Origin: Mesorhizobium sp.
GTDB lineage: Bacteria; Pseudomonadota; Alphaproteobacteria; Rhizobiales; Rhizobiaceae
NCBI RefSeq assembly: GCF_017306585.1
Contig: NZ_JAFKIC010000126.1
Coordinates: 1 to 53,238 of the forward strand
DNA length: 53,238 bases
Reading direction: 5' to 3'
A program made the position numbers and the translations under genes. A model generated the notes under the pieces. It searched no databases. It worked only from the letters and a program-made list of their open reading frames with translations, and had not been told where the DNA came from. The first letter of the stretch is position 1, and each line of letters begins with the position of its first letter. Below, piece by piece: positions 1-11,400 of this stretch.

Positions 1-25
1 GCAAGGGGAGAAGGGGGCGTTGGTG
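1..25. repeat. Possible partial end of a RIME-like repeat at window edge
   Basis: The first bases (CAAGGGGAGAAGG) equal the right-arm ending of copies A and B. The rest would be outside the window, downstream of hutC. Too short to be sure. Confidence 0.4.
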
Positions 26-772
26 CTACCCCTGCGAGGGCGTGAACCGCGCCACCAGCGTGTGGCTTTCCGCAGGATAGATGAAGCGGACATGCGTCAC
101 CGGGTGCTCCGCGCTCCAGGTGCGGCGCTCGACCACAAGGCAAGGCGCGCCGGGATCGATATCCAGTGCGTCGGCGGTGTTCTCGTCGGCGGCCATGGCG
201 CGGATACGGTGCTCGGCCTCGCTCCAGGGCACGCGGCCGATCAGCCAGGGGCCGGCCGCGATTTCAACGAACTCTTCGTCCCCGGCCTCCGCCACGGCTG
301 ACAGATTGATCAGCCGCTGCTCGAGGGCGAACGGCCGCTCGCCGGCAAAATGCAGGCCTTCGAGGCTCAACACCGGGCCAGGAGCGGAGAGCCCCAACAG
401 CGTCCTGTCTTCGGCATTGCCGCGCCGTTTGACGCGTTCCAGTCGCTCGTAGCGATAGGGCAGCCCGAGCGCTTCGACCTCGATCCTGATGTCATGCAGT
501 TCCAGCACAGCCGCTTGCGACTGCGGCTGGCGCACGAAACTGCCCGAGCGCCGCCGCCGCTCGATCAACCCGGCCTTGGCGAGTTGTGACAGCGCCTTGT
601 TCACCGTCATGCGCGAGCAATTGTACTCATCCGTCAGTTCGTGCTCGAACGGAATGCGATGGCCTGGCGGCCAGGCGCCCGAAAGTATCTTTTCCCTGAT
701 GTCGGACAGGATACGCTGATGCAGCGAGATGGTCTCGCTGGCCTCGGCATCGTCTGTCTCGACAAGACTCAT
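26..772 (-). CDS. hutC: Histidine utilization repressor HutC (GntR family)
   Basis: This 248-aa protein has a GntR winged-helix N-terminus (about residues 18-80, with the recognition region NCSRMTVNKALSQLAKAGLI) followed by a UTRA effector-binding domain, the layout of HutC. In known systems HutC represses the hut genes and is released by urocanate. The ATG at 772 lies 6 nt after the hutF stop, so the two are co-transcribed leftward. The palindrome at 2192-2205 between hutF and hutI is the only good operator candidate in the locus, which implies autoregulation together with control of the rightward operon. Family and role are secure from context; operator use is inferred. Confidence 0.93.
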   Translation of the reverse strand: MSLVETDDAEASETISLHQRILSDIREKILSGAWPPGHRIPFEHELTDEYNCSRMTVNKALSQLAKAGLIERRRRSGSFVRQPQSQAAVLELHDIRIEVEALGLPYRYERLERVKRRGNAEDRTLLGLSAPGPVLSLEGLHFAGERPFALEQRLINLSAVAEAGDEEFVEIAAGPWLIGRVPWSEAEHRIRAMAADENTADALDIDPGAPCLVVERRTWSAEHPVTHVRFIYPAESHTLVARFTPSQG

Positions 773-778
773 CGGGTA

Positions 779-2134
779 TCAGCCTTGCGAAAGCGAGGTT
801 ATCACGTCGCGGAATCGCTTCGCGATCGCGTCACGCTTGGCATGCCTGCCGCCGCTGACCTGTTTTTTCCCGTGCACCCAGACGCAGTCGACCTTGCTGC
901 CGTTGGCGAAGATCCAGGCGTCGAGGATCGCGTCGCCCGCCTTGCCGGCAAGCGAGGGGTGGCCGGCATCGAGCGAGACGAAGTCCGCCGCATCGCCGGC
1001 GGCAATCCGTGCCGGCCCGGCGCCGAGCGCGACGCTGCCGCCATCGAGCGCCGCATCGAACAGCGCACGCCCGGTCGAGCCACCGGCACGCGCCAGGACA
1101 TTGCGGGCACGGTGGGCTAGGCGTTGCGAATATTCGAGCTGGCGCAATTCATCGGGCAGCCCGATCAGCACGTTGGAATCCGAGCCGACGCCGAAGCGGC
1201 CGCCATGTTCGATGAACAGCGGCGCCGCGAAAGTACCGTCGCCCAGATTGGCCTCGGTGATCGGGCAAAGACCGGCAATCGCGCCGCTCCGGGCCATCGC
1301 GACGGTTTCCGCCTCGGTCATGTGGGTGGCGTGTATCAGGCACCAGCGCTTGTCAACCGTGGCATGGCCAAGCAGGAATTCGACCGGGCGCGCGCCGGAC
1401 CAGGCAAGACAATCCTCGACCTCCTTCACCTGCTCGGCGACGTGGATGTGGATCGGTCCGCCCGGCGCCATGGCGGCGACCTCACGGAGTTCTTCGGGCG
1501 TTGCCGCACGCAGGCTGTGCGGCGCGACGCCGACCACGCCTTGATTCAAGGAGCGAACGGCTTCCCGGCTCTGTTCAACAAGCCGGGCGAAGCGATTCAC
1601 GTCGTTGATGAATCGCCTCTGGCCATCGTTCGGCGTTGCGCCGCCAAAGGCGGAATGCGCGTAAAATACCGGCAGCAGCGTCAGGCCGATGCCCGTGTCG
1701 CCGGCCGCGGCAGCGATGCGCTCGGCCATTTCGGCGAGGTTGGCGTAGGGTGTCCCGTCGCGGTCATGGTGCAGGTAGTGAAATTCGCCGACGCGCGAAA
1801 AGCCGGCTTCCAGCATTTCGACATAGAGCTGGGCGGCCACGGCCTCGACCTGATCGGGAGTCATCGACAAGGCGAAGCGGTACATCACCTCGCGCCAGCT
1901 CCAGAAACTGTCGGCGGAGGGGCCGCGCAACTCGGCCAGGCCCGCCATGCCGCGCTGGAAGGCGTGGCTGTGCAGATTGGGCATGCCGGGCAGCAGGATG
2001 GAATGGCGTTCGTCACCGGCATGGGCGGATGTGCCAGCCTCGACCGTGGCTATGCGTCCGCCCTCCAGGGTGATCCGCACATTGTCCTGCCAGCCTCCGG
2101 GCAGCAGTGCCTGTTCCGCAAAGATCGCCGTCAC
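779..2134 (-). CDS. hutF: Formimidoylglutamate deiminase HutF
   Basis: This amidohydrolase converts N-formimino-L-glutamate to N-formyl-L-glutamate and ammonia, the fourth step of the five-step histidine pathway. Metal-site motifs are visible: NLHSHAFQRG near the N-terminus, HIHVAEQ in the middle and GVGSDSNV later. The frame is open upstream to 2473, but that would run through the operator and into hutI. I chose the GTG at 2134 because GGGAG stands 7 nt before it and the resulting 451 aa fits the family. It is followed by hutC after 6 nt. HutF together with HutG (formylglutamate deformylase) defines the formate-releasing branch rather than the formamide branch. Confidence 0.93.
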   Translation of the reverse strand: MTAIFAEQALLPGGWQDNVRITLEGGRIATVEAGTSAHAGDERHSILLPGMPNLHSHAFQRGMAGLAELRGPSADSFWSWREVMYRFALSMTPDQVEAVAAQLYVEMLEAGFSRVGEFHYLHHDRDGTPYANLAEMAERIAAAAGDTGIGLTLLPVFYAHSAFGGATPNDGQRRFINDVNRFARLVEQSREAVRSLNQGVVGVAPHSLRAATPEELREVAAMAPGGPIHIHVAEQVKEVEDCLAWSGARPVEFLLGHATVDKRWCLIHATHMTEAETVAMARSGAIAGLCPITEANLGDGTFAAPLFIEHGGRFGVGSDSNVLIGLPDELRQLEYSQRLAHRARNVLARAGGSTGRALFDAALDGGSVALGAGPARIAAGDAADFVSLDAGHPSLAGKAGDAILDAWIFANGSKVDCVWVHGKKQVSGGRHAKRDAIAKRFRDVITSLSQG

Positions 2135-2191
2135 GTCCAAACTCCCGAATTCGAATGCAAGCGCGATGATGCCACTTGCGTCGCGTTTCAA

Positions 2192-2205
2192 TATGTATAT
2201 ACATA
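2192..2205. promoter_or_regulatory. Probable HutC operator (14-bp perfect palindrome)
   Basis: TATGTATATACATA is a perfect palindrome in the divergent hutF/hutI region, 42 nt before the chosen hutI start and 58 nt before the hutF start. GntR/HutC-type regulators bind AT-rich dyads of the TGTA-N-TACA type, and hutC is the second gene of the leftward transcript. One site could repress both directions. Binding is inferred from sequence and position. Confidence 0.7.
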
Positions 2206-2233
2206 ATCGCCATCCTTTCAAATGGAAAAGATG

Positions 2234-3463
2234 ATGGGTGGAGAAAACAGGAAGAGCGGGCTTCGGCTCTGGCGCAACGCGCGGCTGGCGACCTTGGCGC
2301 AGGGCGCGCCTGGTCTCGGTATCGTCGAGAAGGGCGCGATCGCTGTTCGCGACGGGCTCATCATCTATGCCGGCGCCGAAGCCGATATGCCGGCTGCTGC
2401 CTTGCATGGCGCCGAGACGGTCGATTGCGAAGGACGCTGGATCACGCCGGGTCTGATCGACTGCCACACGCATCTCGTCTATGCCGGCAATCGTGCCAAC
2501 GAGTTCGAGATGCGGCTGGCCGGCGCCACCTATGAAGAGGTGGCGCGGGCAGGGGGCGGCATCGTCTCCTCGGTCAAGTCACTGCGTGCGGCCAGCGAGA
2601 GCGAGCTCGTCGCCCAGACGCTGCCGCGCCTCGATGCGCTGATCGCCGAAGGCGTCACATCAGTAGAAGTCAAGTCAGGCTACGGCCTCGATCTTGAAAA
2701 CGAGAAGAAATCGCTGCGCGCCGCCCGCCGGCTGGGCGAGGAACGCCCGGTCACCATACGCACAACATGTCTGGCCGCCCATGCACTGCCGCCCGAAGCC
2801 AAGGGCGACAAGGATGCCTTCATCGATCTGGTCGCCGAAACAATCCTGCCGGCAGTTGCCGCCCAAGGCCTGGCCGATGCGGTGGATGGCTTTTGCGAAG
2901 GCATCGCTTTCTCTCCGGAACAGATGGCCCGCGTTTTCGACAAGGCAAAAGCGCTCGGCCTGCCGGTGAAGCTGCATGCCGACCAGCTTTCCAACCTGCA
3001 TGGCGCTGAACTCGCCGCCCGATATGGCGCGTTGTCGGCCGATCATCTCGAATACACCGACGAGGCGGGCGCCGAGGCAATGGCCCGGGCCGGTACCGTG
3101 GCCGGCATTCTGCCCGGGGCGTTCTATTTTATCCGCGAAACCAAGAAGCCGCCGATCGAGCTGTTCCGCCACCACGGCGTGAAGATGGCTGTCGCTACCG
3201 ACTCAAATCCCGGCACCTCGCCGCTGACGTCGCTGCTGCTGACCATGAACATGGCTGCGACGCTCTTCGGCATGACCGTCGATGAATGCCTGGCTGGCGT
3301 CACGCGCGAGGCCGCCCGCGCGCTGGGTCTGCTCGACAAGGCCGGCACGCTGGAAGCCGGAAAATCCGCCGATCTCGCCATCTGGGACATCGAGCGTCCG
3401 GCTGAACTCGTTTACCGCATGGGCTTCAACCCGCTCCATGCCCGCATCTGGAGAGGACAATGA
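2234..3463 (+). CDS. hutI: Imidazolonepropionase HutI
   Basis: HutI hydrolyses 4-imidazolone-5-propionate to N-formimino-L-glutamate, the third step of histidine breakdown. The protein shows the amidohydrolase metal motif [10 protein letters not shown], then [12 protein letters not shown] and [10 protein letters not shown]. Three in-frame ATGs exist (2222, 2231, 2234). The last has GGAA six nucleotides upstream and gives 409 aa, close to the usual length; 2222 lacks a ribosome site. The stop overlaps the hutH start (ATGA), so translation of the two is probably coupled. First gene of the rightward hutIHGUD operon. Confidence 0.95.
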   Translation: MGGENRKSGLRLWRNARLATLAQGAPGLGIVEKGAIAVRDGLIIYAGAEADMPAAALHGAETVDCEGRWITPGLIDCHTHLVYAGNRANEFEMRLAGATYEEVARAGGGIVSSVKSLRAASESELVAQTLPRLDALIAEGVTSVEVKSGYGLDLENEKKSLRAARRLGEERPVTIRTTCLAAHALPPEAKGDKDAFIDLVAETILPAVAAQGLADAVDGFCEGIAFSPEQMARVFDKAKALGLPVKLHADQLSNLHGAELAARYGALSADHLEYTDEAGAEAMARAGTVAGILPGAFYFIRETKKPPIELFRHHGVKMAVATDSNPGTSPLTSLLLTMNMAATLFGMTVDECLAGVTREAARALGLLDKAGTLEAGKSADLAIWDIERPAELVYRMGFNPLHARIWRGQ

Positions 3464-4995
3464 CCGAACTCGTACTGAAGCCTGGCAATGCAACGCTGGC
3501 CGACTGGCGCGCCATTTACCGGGGCGCCGTGCCGAAGCTCGACGCCGCCTGCCGGCCAAAGATCAAGGCCAGTGCCGAGGCTGTCGCGCGCATCGTCGCC
3601 AAGGGCGAGCCGGTCTATGGCATCAACACCGGCTTCGGCAAGCTGGCCAGCGTGCGCATTCCGGCAAGCGATCTCGAAACGCTGCAGCGCAACATCGTGC
3701 TCTCCCATGCCGCCGGCGTCGGCGAGCCGATGCCGGTCGCCGTCGTCCGGCTGATGATGGCGCTGAAGCTCGCCAGCCTGGCGCAGGGCGCCTCCGGCGT
3801 CCGCGCCGAGACCATCGAACTGCTCGAAGCGATGCTGGCCAATGACGTCATTCCGGTCGTGCCGGCGCAGGGATCCGTCGGCGCTTCCGGCGACCTCGCG
3901 CCGCTGTCGCATATGACGGCTGTCATGATCGGTGTCGGCGAGTGTTTTACCCCGCATGGCCGTTTCCCGGCCAAGGTCGCCTTTGTCTCGCACGGGCTGG
4001 AACCGGTCACCCTTGGCGCCAAGGAGGGGCTGGCACTGCTCAACGGCACCCAGTTCTCGACGGCTTTCGCGCTGGCCGGCCTGTTCGAGGCCGAAGTGCT
4101 CTACCAGTCGGCTCTGGTCGCCGGCGCACTGTCGACCGACGCCGCCAAGGGTTCGGACGCTCCCTTCGATCCGCGCATCCATCTGCTCAGGAAGCATCGC
4201 GGCCAGATCGAGACGGCTGATGCGCTGCGCAACCTGATGGCCGGCAGCGCGATCAGGGAATCGCACCGTGTTGGCGATGAGCGCGTGCAGGATCCCTATT
4301 GCCTGCGCTGCCAGCCGCAGGTGATGGGCGCCGCGCTCGACGTGCTGCGCAAGGCGGCCGACACGCTGGAGACCGAGGCCAACGGCGTAACCGACAATCC
4401 GCTGATCTTCGCCGATGACGATACCGCGCTTTCCGGCGGCAATTTCCATGCCGAGCCGGTGGCCTTCGCCGCCGACATGATCGCGCTCGCCGTCTGCGAA
4501 ATCGGCTCGCTGTCGGAGCGCCGCATCGCCATGCTGGTCGATCCGGCGCTGTCGGGCATGCCGGCCTTCCTGACGCCGAAGCCCGGCCTCAACTCCGGCT
4601 TCATGATCCCGCAGGTGACGGCGGCCGCACTTGTCTCGGAAAACAAGCAGAAGGCCTATCCGGCATCAGTCGATTCCATCCCGACCTCAGCCAACCAGGA
4701 AGACCATGTCTCGATGGCTGCCCACGGCGCGCGCCGGCTGATCGGCATGGTGGAAAACGCGACTGCCGTGATCGGCATCAAGTTGCTGGCCGCAGCACAA
4801 GGCTGTGATTTCCACCAGCCGCTCACCTCAAGCGAGGCTCTAGAAGCCGTCCGCAAGCTGGTGCGGGCCGAAGTTCCGCATCTCGACAATGACCGCCATT
4901 TCCACCCTGACATGGAAAAGGCGATCGCCATGGTGCGTAGCGGCGCTGCTGTGAAGGCGGCGAGCGCCGTTACACTGCCGGGAATTGCGTCGTGA
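3460..4995 (+). CDS. hutH: Histidine ammonia-lyase HutH
   Basis: This enzyme deaminates L-histidine to trans-urocanate, the committed step of the pathway. The 511-aa length is typical. The MIO cofactor triad Ala142-Ser143-Gly144 sits in the motif [15 protein letters not shown], at the same numbering as in the Pseudomonas putida enzyme. [10 protein letters not shown] near residue 60 is the other family hallmark. The ATG overlaps the hutI stop. Urocanate made here is the expected inducer that releases HutC. Confidence 0.97.
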   Translation: MTELVLKPGNATLADWRAIYRGAVPKLDAACRPKIKASAEAVARIVAKGEPVYGINTGFGKLASVRIPASDLETLQRNIVLSHAAGVGEPMPVAVVRLMMALKLASLAQGASGVRAETIELLEAMLANDVIPVVPAQGSVGASGDLAPLSHMTAVMIGVGECFTPHGRFPAKVAFVSHGLEPVTLGAKEGLALLNGTQFSTAFALAGLFEAEVLYQSALVAGALSTDAAKGSDAPFDPRIHLLRKHRGQIETADALRNLMAGSAIRESHRVGDERVQDPYCLRCQPQVMGAALDVLRKAADTLETEANGVTDNPLIFADDDTALSGGNFHAEPVAFAADMIALAVCEIGSLSERRIAMLVDPALSGMPAFLTPKPGLNSGFMIPQVTAAALVSENKQKAYPASVDSIPTSANQEDHVSMAAHGARRLIGMVENATAVIGIKLLAAAQGCDFHQPLTSSEALEAVRKLVRAEVPHLDNDRHFHPDMEKAIAMVRSGAAVKAASAVTLPGIAS

Positions 4996-5047
4996 GACAG
5001 CTAGCCTTGACAGGGCGCTGTAGAGCTCCAACGCGGGGAGGTCTCGC

Positions 5048-5863
5048 ATGACGCCTTCCTGGCTGACGGTAAAGCAAGGCACCGCGCCTTTGCTGGTGTC
5101 GATCCCGCACACCGGCATAGACCTTGCCGGCATCGACAATAGTCTCGTCTCGACCTGGCTCGGCCGACGCGACTGCGACTGGTGGATCGACAACCTCTAT
5201 GACTTCGCCAGCGATCTCGGCGCGACCATCGTCCATACCGCGATCTCGCGCACTGTCATCGATGTCAATCGCGACCCGTCCGGTGTCTCGCTTTATCCCG
5301 GGCAGGCGACGACCAGCCTGTGCCCCACGGACACGTTCGACGGCGATCCGATCTATCGCATGGGCGAGGAGCCGAGCCCGTCGGAGATTGACAGGCGGCG
5401 CGAGACCTATTTCGTGCCCTACCATTCCGCCTTGCAGACCGAGATCGACCGGCTGCGCGGCATCCACGAAAAGATCGTGCTTTACGACTGCCACTCCATC
5501 CGCTCGGTGCTGCCGCGCCTTTTTGAAGGCACGCTGCCGGTCTTCAATCTCGGTACCAATGACGGCAAGAGCACCGACCCGTCGCTGCAGGAAAAGGTCG
5601 CGGCCATCCTCGCCGGCACCGGCGAAAGTTGGGTCGTCAACGGTCGCTTCAAGGGCGGCTGGATAACCCGGAGCTTTGGCCAGCCCCAGAACGGCGTGCA
5701 CGCGCTGCAGATGGAGCTCTCCAACCGCGGCTATATGCGTGAGCCCGAGGAGAAGGGCACGCCCGACAACTGGCCGGTGCCTTATGACGCGACTTATGCC
5801 GCGCCGATCCGCGCGACACTGAAGACTATTCTCCAAACCGCGATTTCCTGGGCTGAGCGCTGA
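5048..5863 (+). CDS. hutG: N-formylglutamate deformylase HutG
   Basis: This 271-aa protein belongs to the N-formylglutamate amidohydrolase family (FGase). It hydrolyses N-formyl-L-glutamate to glutamate and formate, the last step of the pathway. Family features include LLVSIPHTG at the N-terminus, a DVNRDPSG segment and ELSNRGYM near the C-terminus. The ATG is preceded by GGGGAGG at 7 nt spacing, and the gene lies 52 nt after hutH. Its pairing with hutF makes the formylglutamate route internally consistent. Confidence 0.93.
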   Translation: MTPSWLTVKQGTAPLLVSIPHTGIDLAGIDNSLVSTWLGRRDCDWWIDNLYDFASDLGATIVHTAISRTVIDVNRDPSGVSLYPGQATTSLCPTDTFDGDPIYRMGEEPSPSEIDRRRETYFVPYHSALQTEIDRLRGIHEKIVLYDCHSIRSVLPRLFEGTLPVFNLGTNDGKSTDPSLQEKVAAILAGTGESWVVNGRFKGGWITRSFGQPQNGVHALQMELSNRGYMREPEEKGTPDNWPVPYDATYAAPIRATLKTILQTAISWAER

Positions 5864-5897
5864 CGCCTCGCCGCCATCTTGAAAGGGAAGTGACGAC

Positions 5898-7568
5898 ATG
5901 ACCGATCCCCGCCACAACATACGCGAAGTCCGTGCGCCGCGCGGCGACAAGCTCAACGCCCGCTACTGGACGACGGAAGCGCCGTTGCGCATGCTGATGA
6001 ACAATCTCGATCCCGAGGTTGCCGAGAACCCGAACGAACTGGTCGTCTATGGCGGCATCGGCCGGGCCGCGCGCACCTGGAACGACTTCGACCGTATCGT
6101 CTCCTCGCTGAAGACGCTGGGCGAGGACGAGACGCTTCTGGTGCAGTCAGGCAAGCCGGTCGGCGTTTTCAAGACCCATTCCAACGCCCCACGCGTGCTG
6201 ATCGCCAACTCCAACCTCGTGCCGCATTGGGCGACCTGGGAAAAATTCAACGAGCTCGATAAGAAGGGCCTTATGATGTACGGCCAGATGACGGCCGGCT
6301 CGTGGATCTATATCGGCACGCAAGGCATCGTGCAGGGCACCTACGAAACCTTCGTCGAGGCAGGCCGCCAGCACTACAACGGCAATCTCAAGGGCAAGTG
6401 GATCCTGACCGGCGGCCTTGGCGGCATGGGCGGCGCCCAGCCGCTCGCCGCCGTCATGGCCGGCGCCTGCTGCCTGGCAATCGAGTGCAATCCGGATTCG
6501 ATCGATTTCCGCCTGCGCACCCGCTATGTCGACGAGAAGGCCGAGACGCTCGACGAAGCGATGGAGATGATCGAGCGCTGGACCAAGGCCGGCGAGGCGA
6601 AGTCGGTCGGCCTGCTCGGCAATGCCGCCGAGATCGTGCCCGAAATGTTCAGGCGCGGCATCCGCCCCGACATGGTCACCGACCAGACGTCCGCCCACGA
6701 TCCCATCAACGGCTATCTGCCCAAAGGGTGGACGATGGCCGAATGGCGCGAGAAGCGCGTCAGCGACCCCAAGGCTGTCGAGAAGGCGGCCCGCGCGTCC
6801 ATGCGTGAGCATGTCGAGGCCATGGTGGCCTTCTGGAATGCCGGCGTGCCGACGCTCGACTACGGCAACAACATCCGCCAGGTCGCCAAGGACGAGGGTT
6901 TTGAGAACGCCTTTGCCTTCCCCGGCTTCGTGCCGGCCTATATCCGCCCGCTGTTCTGCCGTGGCATCGGTCCGTTCCGCTGGGCCGCGCTCTCCGGCGA
7001 TCCCGAAGATATCTACAAGACCGACGCCAAGGTGCGCGAACTGACGCCGGGCAACACCCATCTGCACAACTGGCTCGACATGGCGCGCAAGCGCATTTCG
7101 TTCCAAGGGTTGCCGGCACGCATCTGCTGGGTCGGTCTCGGCGACCGTCACCGGCTGGGCCTCGCTTTCAACGAGATGGTGGCCAAGGGCGAACTCAAGG
7201 CGCCTGTTGTCATCGGCCGCGATCACCTCGATTCCGGTTCCGTTGCGTCGCCGAACCGCGAGACGGAAGCCATGAAGGACGGCACGGATGCCGTGTCCGA
7301 CTGGCCGCTGCTCAATGCGCTGCTCAACACCGCGTCGGGCGCCACCTGGGTGTCGTTGCATCATGGCGGCGGCGTCGGCATGGGTTTCTCGCAGCATGCC
7401 GGCATGGTCATCGTCGCCGACGGCACGCCGGAAGCGGCCAAGCGCCTGGAGCGCGTCCTGTGGAACGACCCGGCGACGGGCGTCATGCGCCACGCCGATG
7501 CCGGCTACGACATCGCCATTCAATGCGCCAAGGAGCATCAGCTCAACCTGCCGGGCATATTGGGCTGA
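5898..7568 (+). CDS. hutU: Urocanate hydratase HutU
   Basis: Urocanase adds water to urocanate to give imidazolonepropionate, using tightly bound NAD+ as an electrophile. The 556-aa length is standard. The NAD-binding glycine-rich segment [14 protein letters not shown] is present. The active-site cysteine is Cys410 in [11 protein letters not shown], the same number as in the P. putida enzyme. The gene lies 34 nt after hutG, with an AAGGGAAG ribosome site, and 2 nt before hutD. Confidence 0.97.
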   Translation: MTDPRHNIREVRAPRGDKLNARYWTTEAPLRMLMNNLDPEVAENPNELVVYGGIGRAARTWNDFDRIVSSLKTLGEDETLLVQSGKPVGVFKTHSNAPRVLIANSNLVPHWATWEKFNELDKKGLMMYGQMTAGSWIYIGTQGIVQGTYETFVEAGRQHYNGNLKGKWILTGGLGGMGGAQPLAAVMAGACCLAIECNPDSIDFRLRTRYVDEKAETLDEAMEMIERWTKAGEAKSVGLLGNAAEIVPEMFRRGIRPDMVTDQTSAHDPINGYLPKGWTMAEWREKRVSDPKAVEKAARASMREHVEAMVAFWNAGVPTLDYGNNIRQVAKDEGFENAFAFPGFVPAYIRPLFCRGIGPFRWAALSGDPEDIYKTDAKVRELTPGNTHLHNWLDMARKRISFQGLPARICWVGLGDRHRLGLAFNEMVAKGELKAPVVIGRDHLDSGSVASPNRETEAMKDGTDAVSDWPLLNALLNTASGATWVSLHHGGGVGMGFSQHAGMVIVADGTPEAAKRLERVLWNDPATGVMRHADAGYDIAIQCAKEHQLNLPGILG

Positions 7569-7570
7569 CC

Positions 7571-8149
7571 ATGCGCGTTCTTCGTGCCGCCGACTACCGC
7601 GTCATGCCGTGGAAGAACGGCGGCGGCACGACGACCGAGATTATCGTTTCGCCCGAGGGTTCCGGGCTGGACGATTTCGAGTGGCGCGTCTCGATGGCCC
7701 GCGTCGAGGGCAGCGGGCCATTCTCCAGCTTTGCTGGCATCGATCGCACGCTATCGGTGCTGGAAGGGGAGGGGATCGTGCTCGACGTCGCCGGCCAGCC
7801 GCCGGCGCGCCTGACGGCCTCGTCAGCGCCGTTTTCGTTTCCAGCCGATCTGCCGACCAGTGCCGCACTGATTGCCGGCCCGATCACCGATCTCAACGTT
7901 ATGACCCGTCGCGGGCGCGTCTTGCATTCGGTCGAGCGCCTGACCATCTCGGCGCCGATGGAAATCGGAGGCCAGGTCGGCCCGACCCTCATTCTTTGTC
8001 ACAATGGTGAAGCCATTTTCCCAAGCTCAGGGCACACCCGTCTCGGGCCGCTCGACACGCTGCTGTTCGAGCGGGATGCCCCGACATTGCGGGTCGAACC
8101 CGCCGGGGATGCGACCCTGTTCGTCATCCGGATAATGCCCGCGGCCTGA
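7571..8149 (+). CDS. hutD: HutD family protein
   Basis: HutD is a small bicupin-fold protein found in many hut operons. In Pseudomonas it is proposed to limit the upper level of hut expression, possibly by binding urocanate or formylglutamate. The frame is open from 7460 inside hutU, but the ATG at 7571 begins the family N-terminus (MRVLRAADYRVMPWKNGGG) two nucleotides after the hutU stop, giving 192 aa. It is the last gene of the rightward hut operon. Family is clear; molecular function is not settled in the literature. Confidence 0.88.
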   Translation: MRVLRAADYRVMPWKNGGGTTTEIIVSPEGSGLDDFEWRVSMARVEGSGPFSSFAGIDRTLSVLEGEGIVLDVAGQPPARLTASSAPFSFPADLPTSAALIAGPITDLNVMTRRGRVLHSVERLTISAPMEIGGQVGPTLILCHNGEAIFPSSGHTRLGPLDTLLFERDAPTLRVEPAGDATLFVIRIMPAA

Positions 8150-8356
8150 CGCTTTCGCGCCAACGGTTACCGCCTGTTTCCAAACATGATCGCGACGCCG
8201 GCGAAATATAGCGTAAGCTCGTCCCGGCATCACGAAAAAGCCTGAATCCTCTCCGTCGATCGATCCCAACGAGAGCGAGGGGCGCTCGTCTTTGAGTTTG
8301 GTCGAAAGATGACGCCCCTGTCGTGGTGCGGAAACAAACTTTCGGCATAGGGGTTT

Positions 8357-8372
8357 ATGCAACCAATTGCAT
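8357..8372. promoter_or_regulatory. Short dyad upstream of ndvB
   Basis: ATGCAA-ccaa-TTGCAT is a perfect 6+6 dyad 66 nt before the ndvB start, in the 289-nt gap after hutD. It could be a regulator site in the ndvB promoter region. Position is the only support. Confidence 0.25.
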
Positions 8373-8438
8373 TTGAACCGGTTTTAGGGCCATTGCCGTG
8401 GCGGTGACGCCGCGACCCGCCCGCATACGGAATTTTCA

Positions 8439-11400
8439 ATGAACATCCAGACGAACCCAGCCCAGATCGAGAAGACGAGCGCGAGCTTCCCGGCCGTCAC
8501 GGAAGAGCCGATAAGATCGACTTATTTGCCGGAGGAACGTCTCCGAGTGCTGGGCGAGAGCCTGGCCAAGGGCGATCTCACCGACCTGTTCGGCCTGATC
8601 CCGTTCGATTTCCAGGCCCGCATCCGCGACAGCGCCAAGAAGATCCTCGAAGTCTACCGCTCCACCAATGCGGCGCAGGCCAAGGGGGAAACGATCACGC
8701 CGGCCGCGCAATGGCTGCTCGACAACAATTACCTGGTCGAGGAGACGATCTTCCAGGTCAAGCGCGATCTGCCGCGCCGTTTCTATCGCCAATTGCCGAC
8801 CCTGAAACTGCCCGATGGCGGCACCGTGCCGCGTGCGCTGGCGCTCGCCTGGACCTATGTCGCGCATTCGGACAGTTCCGTCTCGGCGACCATGTTCAAG
8901 GCCATCGTCCAGGGATTTCAATCCGTCGAGCCGCTGAAGATCGGTGAACTCTGGGCGCTGCCGTCGCTGTTGCGCTTTGTTCTGATCGAAAACCTCCGCC
9001 GGCTGGCCGTCAGGGTCAACCGCACCCGGCAGATGCGCCAGATCGCCAACGATGTGGCCGACAAGGTGCTGGCGACGGACGACAATCCGGACCGTCAGGC
9101 GATCCTGGCGAATTTCGGCGCGCATGCGCAGGACACCACCTTTGCCACCCAGTTGCTCTATCGCCTGCGCGATGGGTCGCAGAATGCCGGCAAGGCGCTT
9201 GAGTGGCTGGAAGGCGAACTGGAAAAGACCGGCTCCGATGCCGAGGAGATCATCATCTCCGAGCATCAGACGCTGTCCAGCGGCAATGTGACGACCGGCA
9301 ACATCATCCGCGGCCTGCGCCTCATCAACGACGTCGACTGGACGGTCTGGTTCGAAGGCGTCAGCCGCATCGACACGGTGCTGCGCGAACGCACCGATTT
9401 CGCCGCGCTTGATTTCTTCTCGCGCGATCAATACCGCACCGCGATCGAGGAACTGGCCCGCCGCTCGGATCTCTCGGAATATCGTGTCGCCGAAAAGGCG
9501 ATCGAACTGGCAGGCCAAGCCGCCAGCGAACGGGCAGCCAGCGAACGCGCCGCCAGCGAGGCGGCAACGATCGGCGAGGGCGCCGAACCCGTGCCGGCGC
9601 CCTCGGCGCACACGGATGTCGGCTTCTTCCTCGTCGGCCCGCGACGGCTGGAACTGGAAAAGGCCATCGGTTACAGGCCCACGGTCAGCCAGACGGTCAA
9701 GCGCGCCTTTGCCAAGACCGGCTGGCTTGGCATTGTCCTGCCGGTCTTCGCGCTCACCGCCTTGCTGCTCGTGCTTTCGGGCAATGCGCTGGCTCATCTG
9801 GGCCTGTCGGTACCGTCGATCGTCCTGATGCTGGCTCTGTTTGCCGTGCCGGCGAGCGAGGGCGCGCTGGCCTTCTTCAACACCGTGGTCTCGCTGTTCC
9901 TCAAGCCGACACGCCTGATCGGTTATGACTACAGGCACGGCGTGCCGCCGGAGGCACGCACGCTGGTCGTGGTGCCCTCGCTGATCGGCTCGCGTGACGA
10001 TGTCGAGGAGAACATCCGCAACATCGAAGTGCATTACCTGGCCAATCTGGCTGACGAGATCCATTTCGCGCTGCTGTCGGATTGGCCGGACAGCAAGACC
10101 GAGATCGATGCGGCGGACACGGAGATTCTTGAGTACGCCCGCGCCGAGATCGCCCGCCTCAACGCGCGTTACCCTTCGGAGGGCGCCCCGCGCTTCTATA
10201 TCCTGCACCGGCGCCGGCTCTACAATGCCGCGCAAGGCTGCTGGATGGGCTGGGAGCGCAAGCGCGGCAAGCTGCATGAGCTCGATCTCCTGCTGCGCGG
10301 CGACAGCGACACCACCTTCCTGCCGCTCAGCGTCCCGCTGCCGGAGAAGGTAGTCCATGTGATGACGCTCGACGCTGACACGCGCACCACCCGCGATGCG
10401 GTGGCGACGCTGGTCGGCAAGCTTTGTCACCCGCTCAACCGGCCGCATTTCGACCCGGTCAAGCGTGTCGTGACCGCCGGCTATACGATCCTGCAGCCGC
10501 GTATCACGGCTTCGCTGACCAGTGGCGACGAGGCCTCGTTCTTCCAGCGCGTCTTCTCGGCCAATCGTGGCCTCGACCCTTATGTCTTCGCCGTTTCGGA
10601 TCTCTACCAGGATGTCTTCAGCGACGGCTCGTTTACCGGCAAGGGCCTCTACCACGTCGATGCCTTCGAGGCTGCCTTGCAGGGCCGCATCGAGGAAAAC
10701 ACCATTCTCAGCCACGACCTGCTCGAGGGCGCGCTGGCGCGCGCGGCACTCGTCACCGATGTCGAACTGGTCGAGGACTATCCGACCCGCTATTCGGTCG
10801 ATGCTTCGCGCCACCACCGCTGGGCGCGGGGCGACTGGCAGCTTCTCGGCTTCATATTCGATCCGCGCTCCGGGGTTCCCGCGCTGTCGCGCTGGAAGAT
10901 GGTCGACAATCTGCGCCGTTCGCTGACCCCGATCTTCTGGGTCATGGCCGCCATCGCCGGGTGGACGCTGCTGCCCTTCACGCAGGCTGCCCAATGGCAG
11001 GCCCTGCTCATCCTCAGCCTGTTCATGGCGCCAACCTTCGACGTCGTTAACGCCATCCTGCCCAAGAGCGGCGACCAGACGCCGCGCGGCCATTTCTCGG
11101 CGCTCGCCCGCGACGTTGCCTTCGGCACCGCCATGGTGGCAATCAAGATCGTGCTGATGGCGCACAATGCCTGGATGATGGGCGATGCCATCGTGCGCAC
11201 GCTCTACCGCTTGTTCGTCAGCCGCCAGAACCTCCTGGAATGGCGTACCGCCTCGCAGGCACACAAGGCGGGCGACAATGATGTCGGCTCTTACTATGGC
11301 ATGATGTATGGCGCCGTGATCATCGGCTTTGTCGGCCTCGCCATTCCGGTGCTCGCCGATTCCACCGGCGCCTTTGTCGCCTTCTTCTTCGCTTTGTTCT

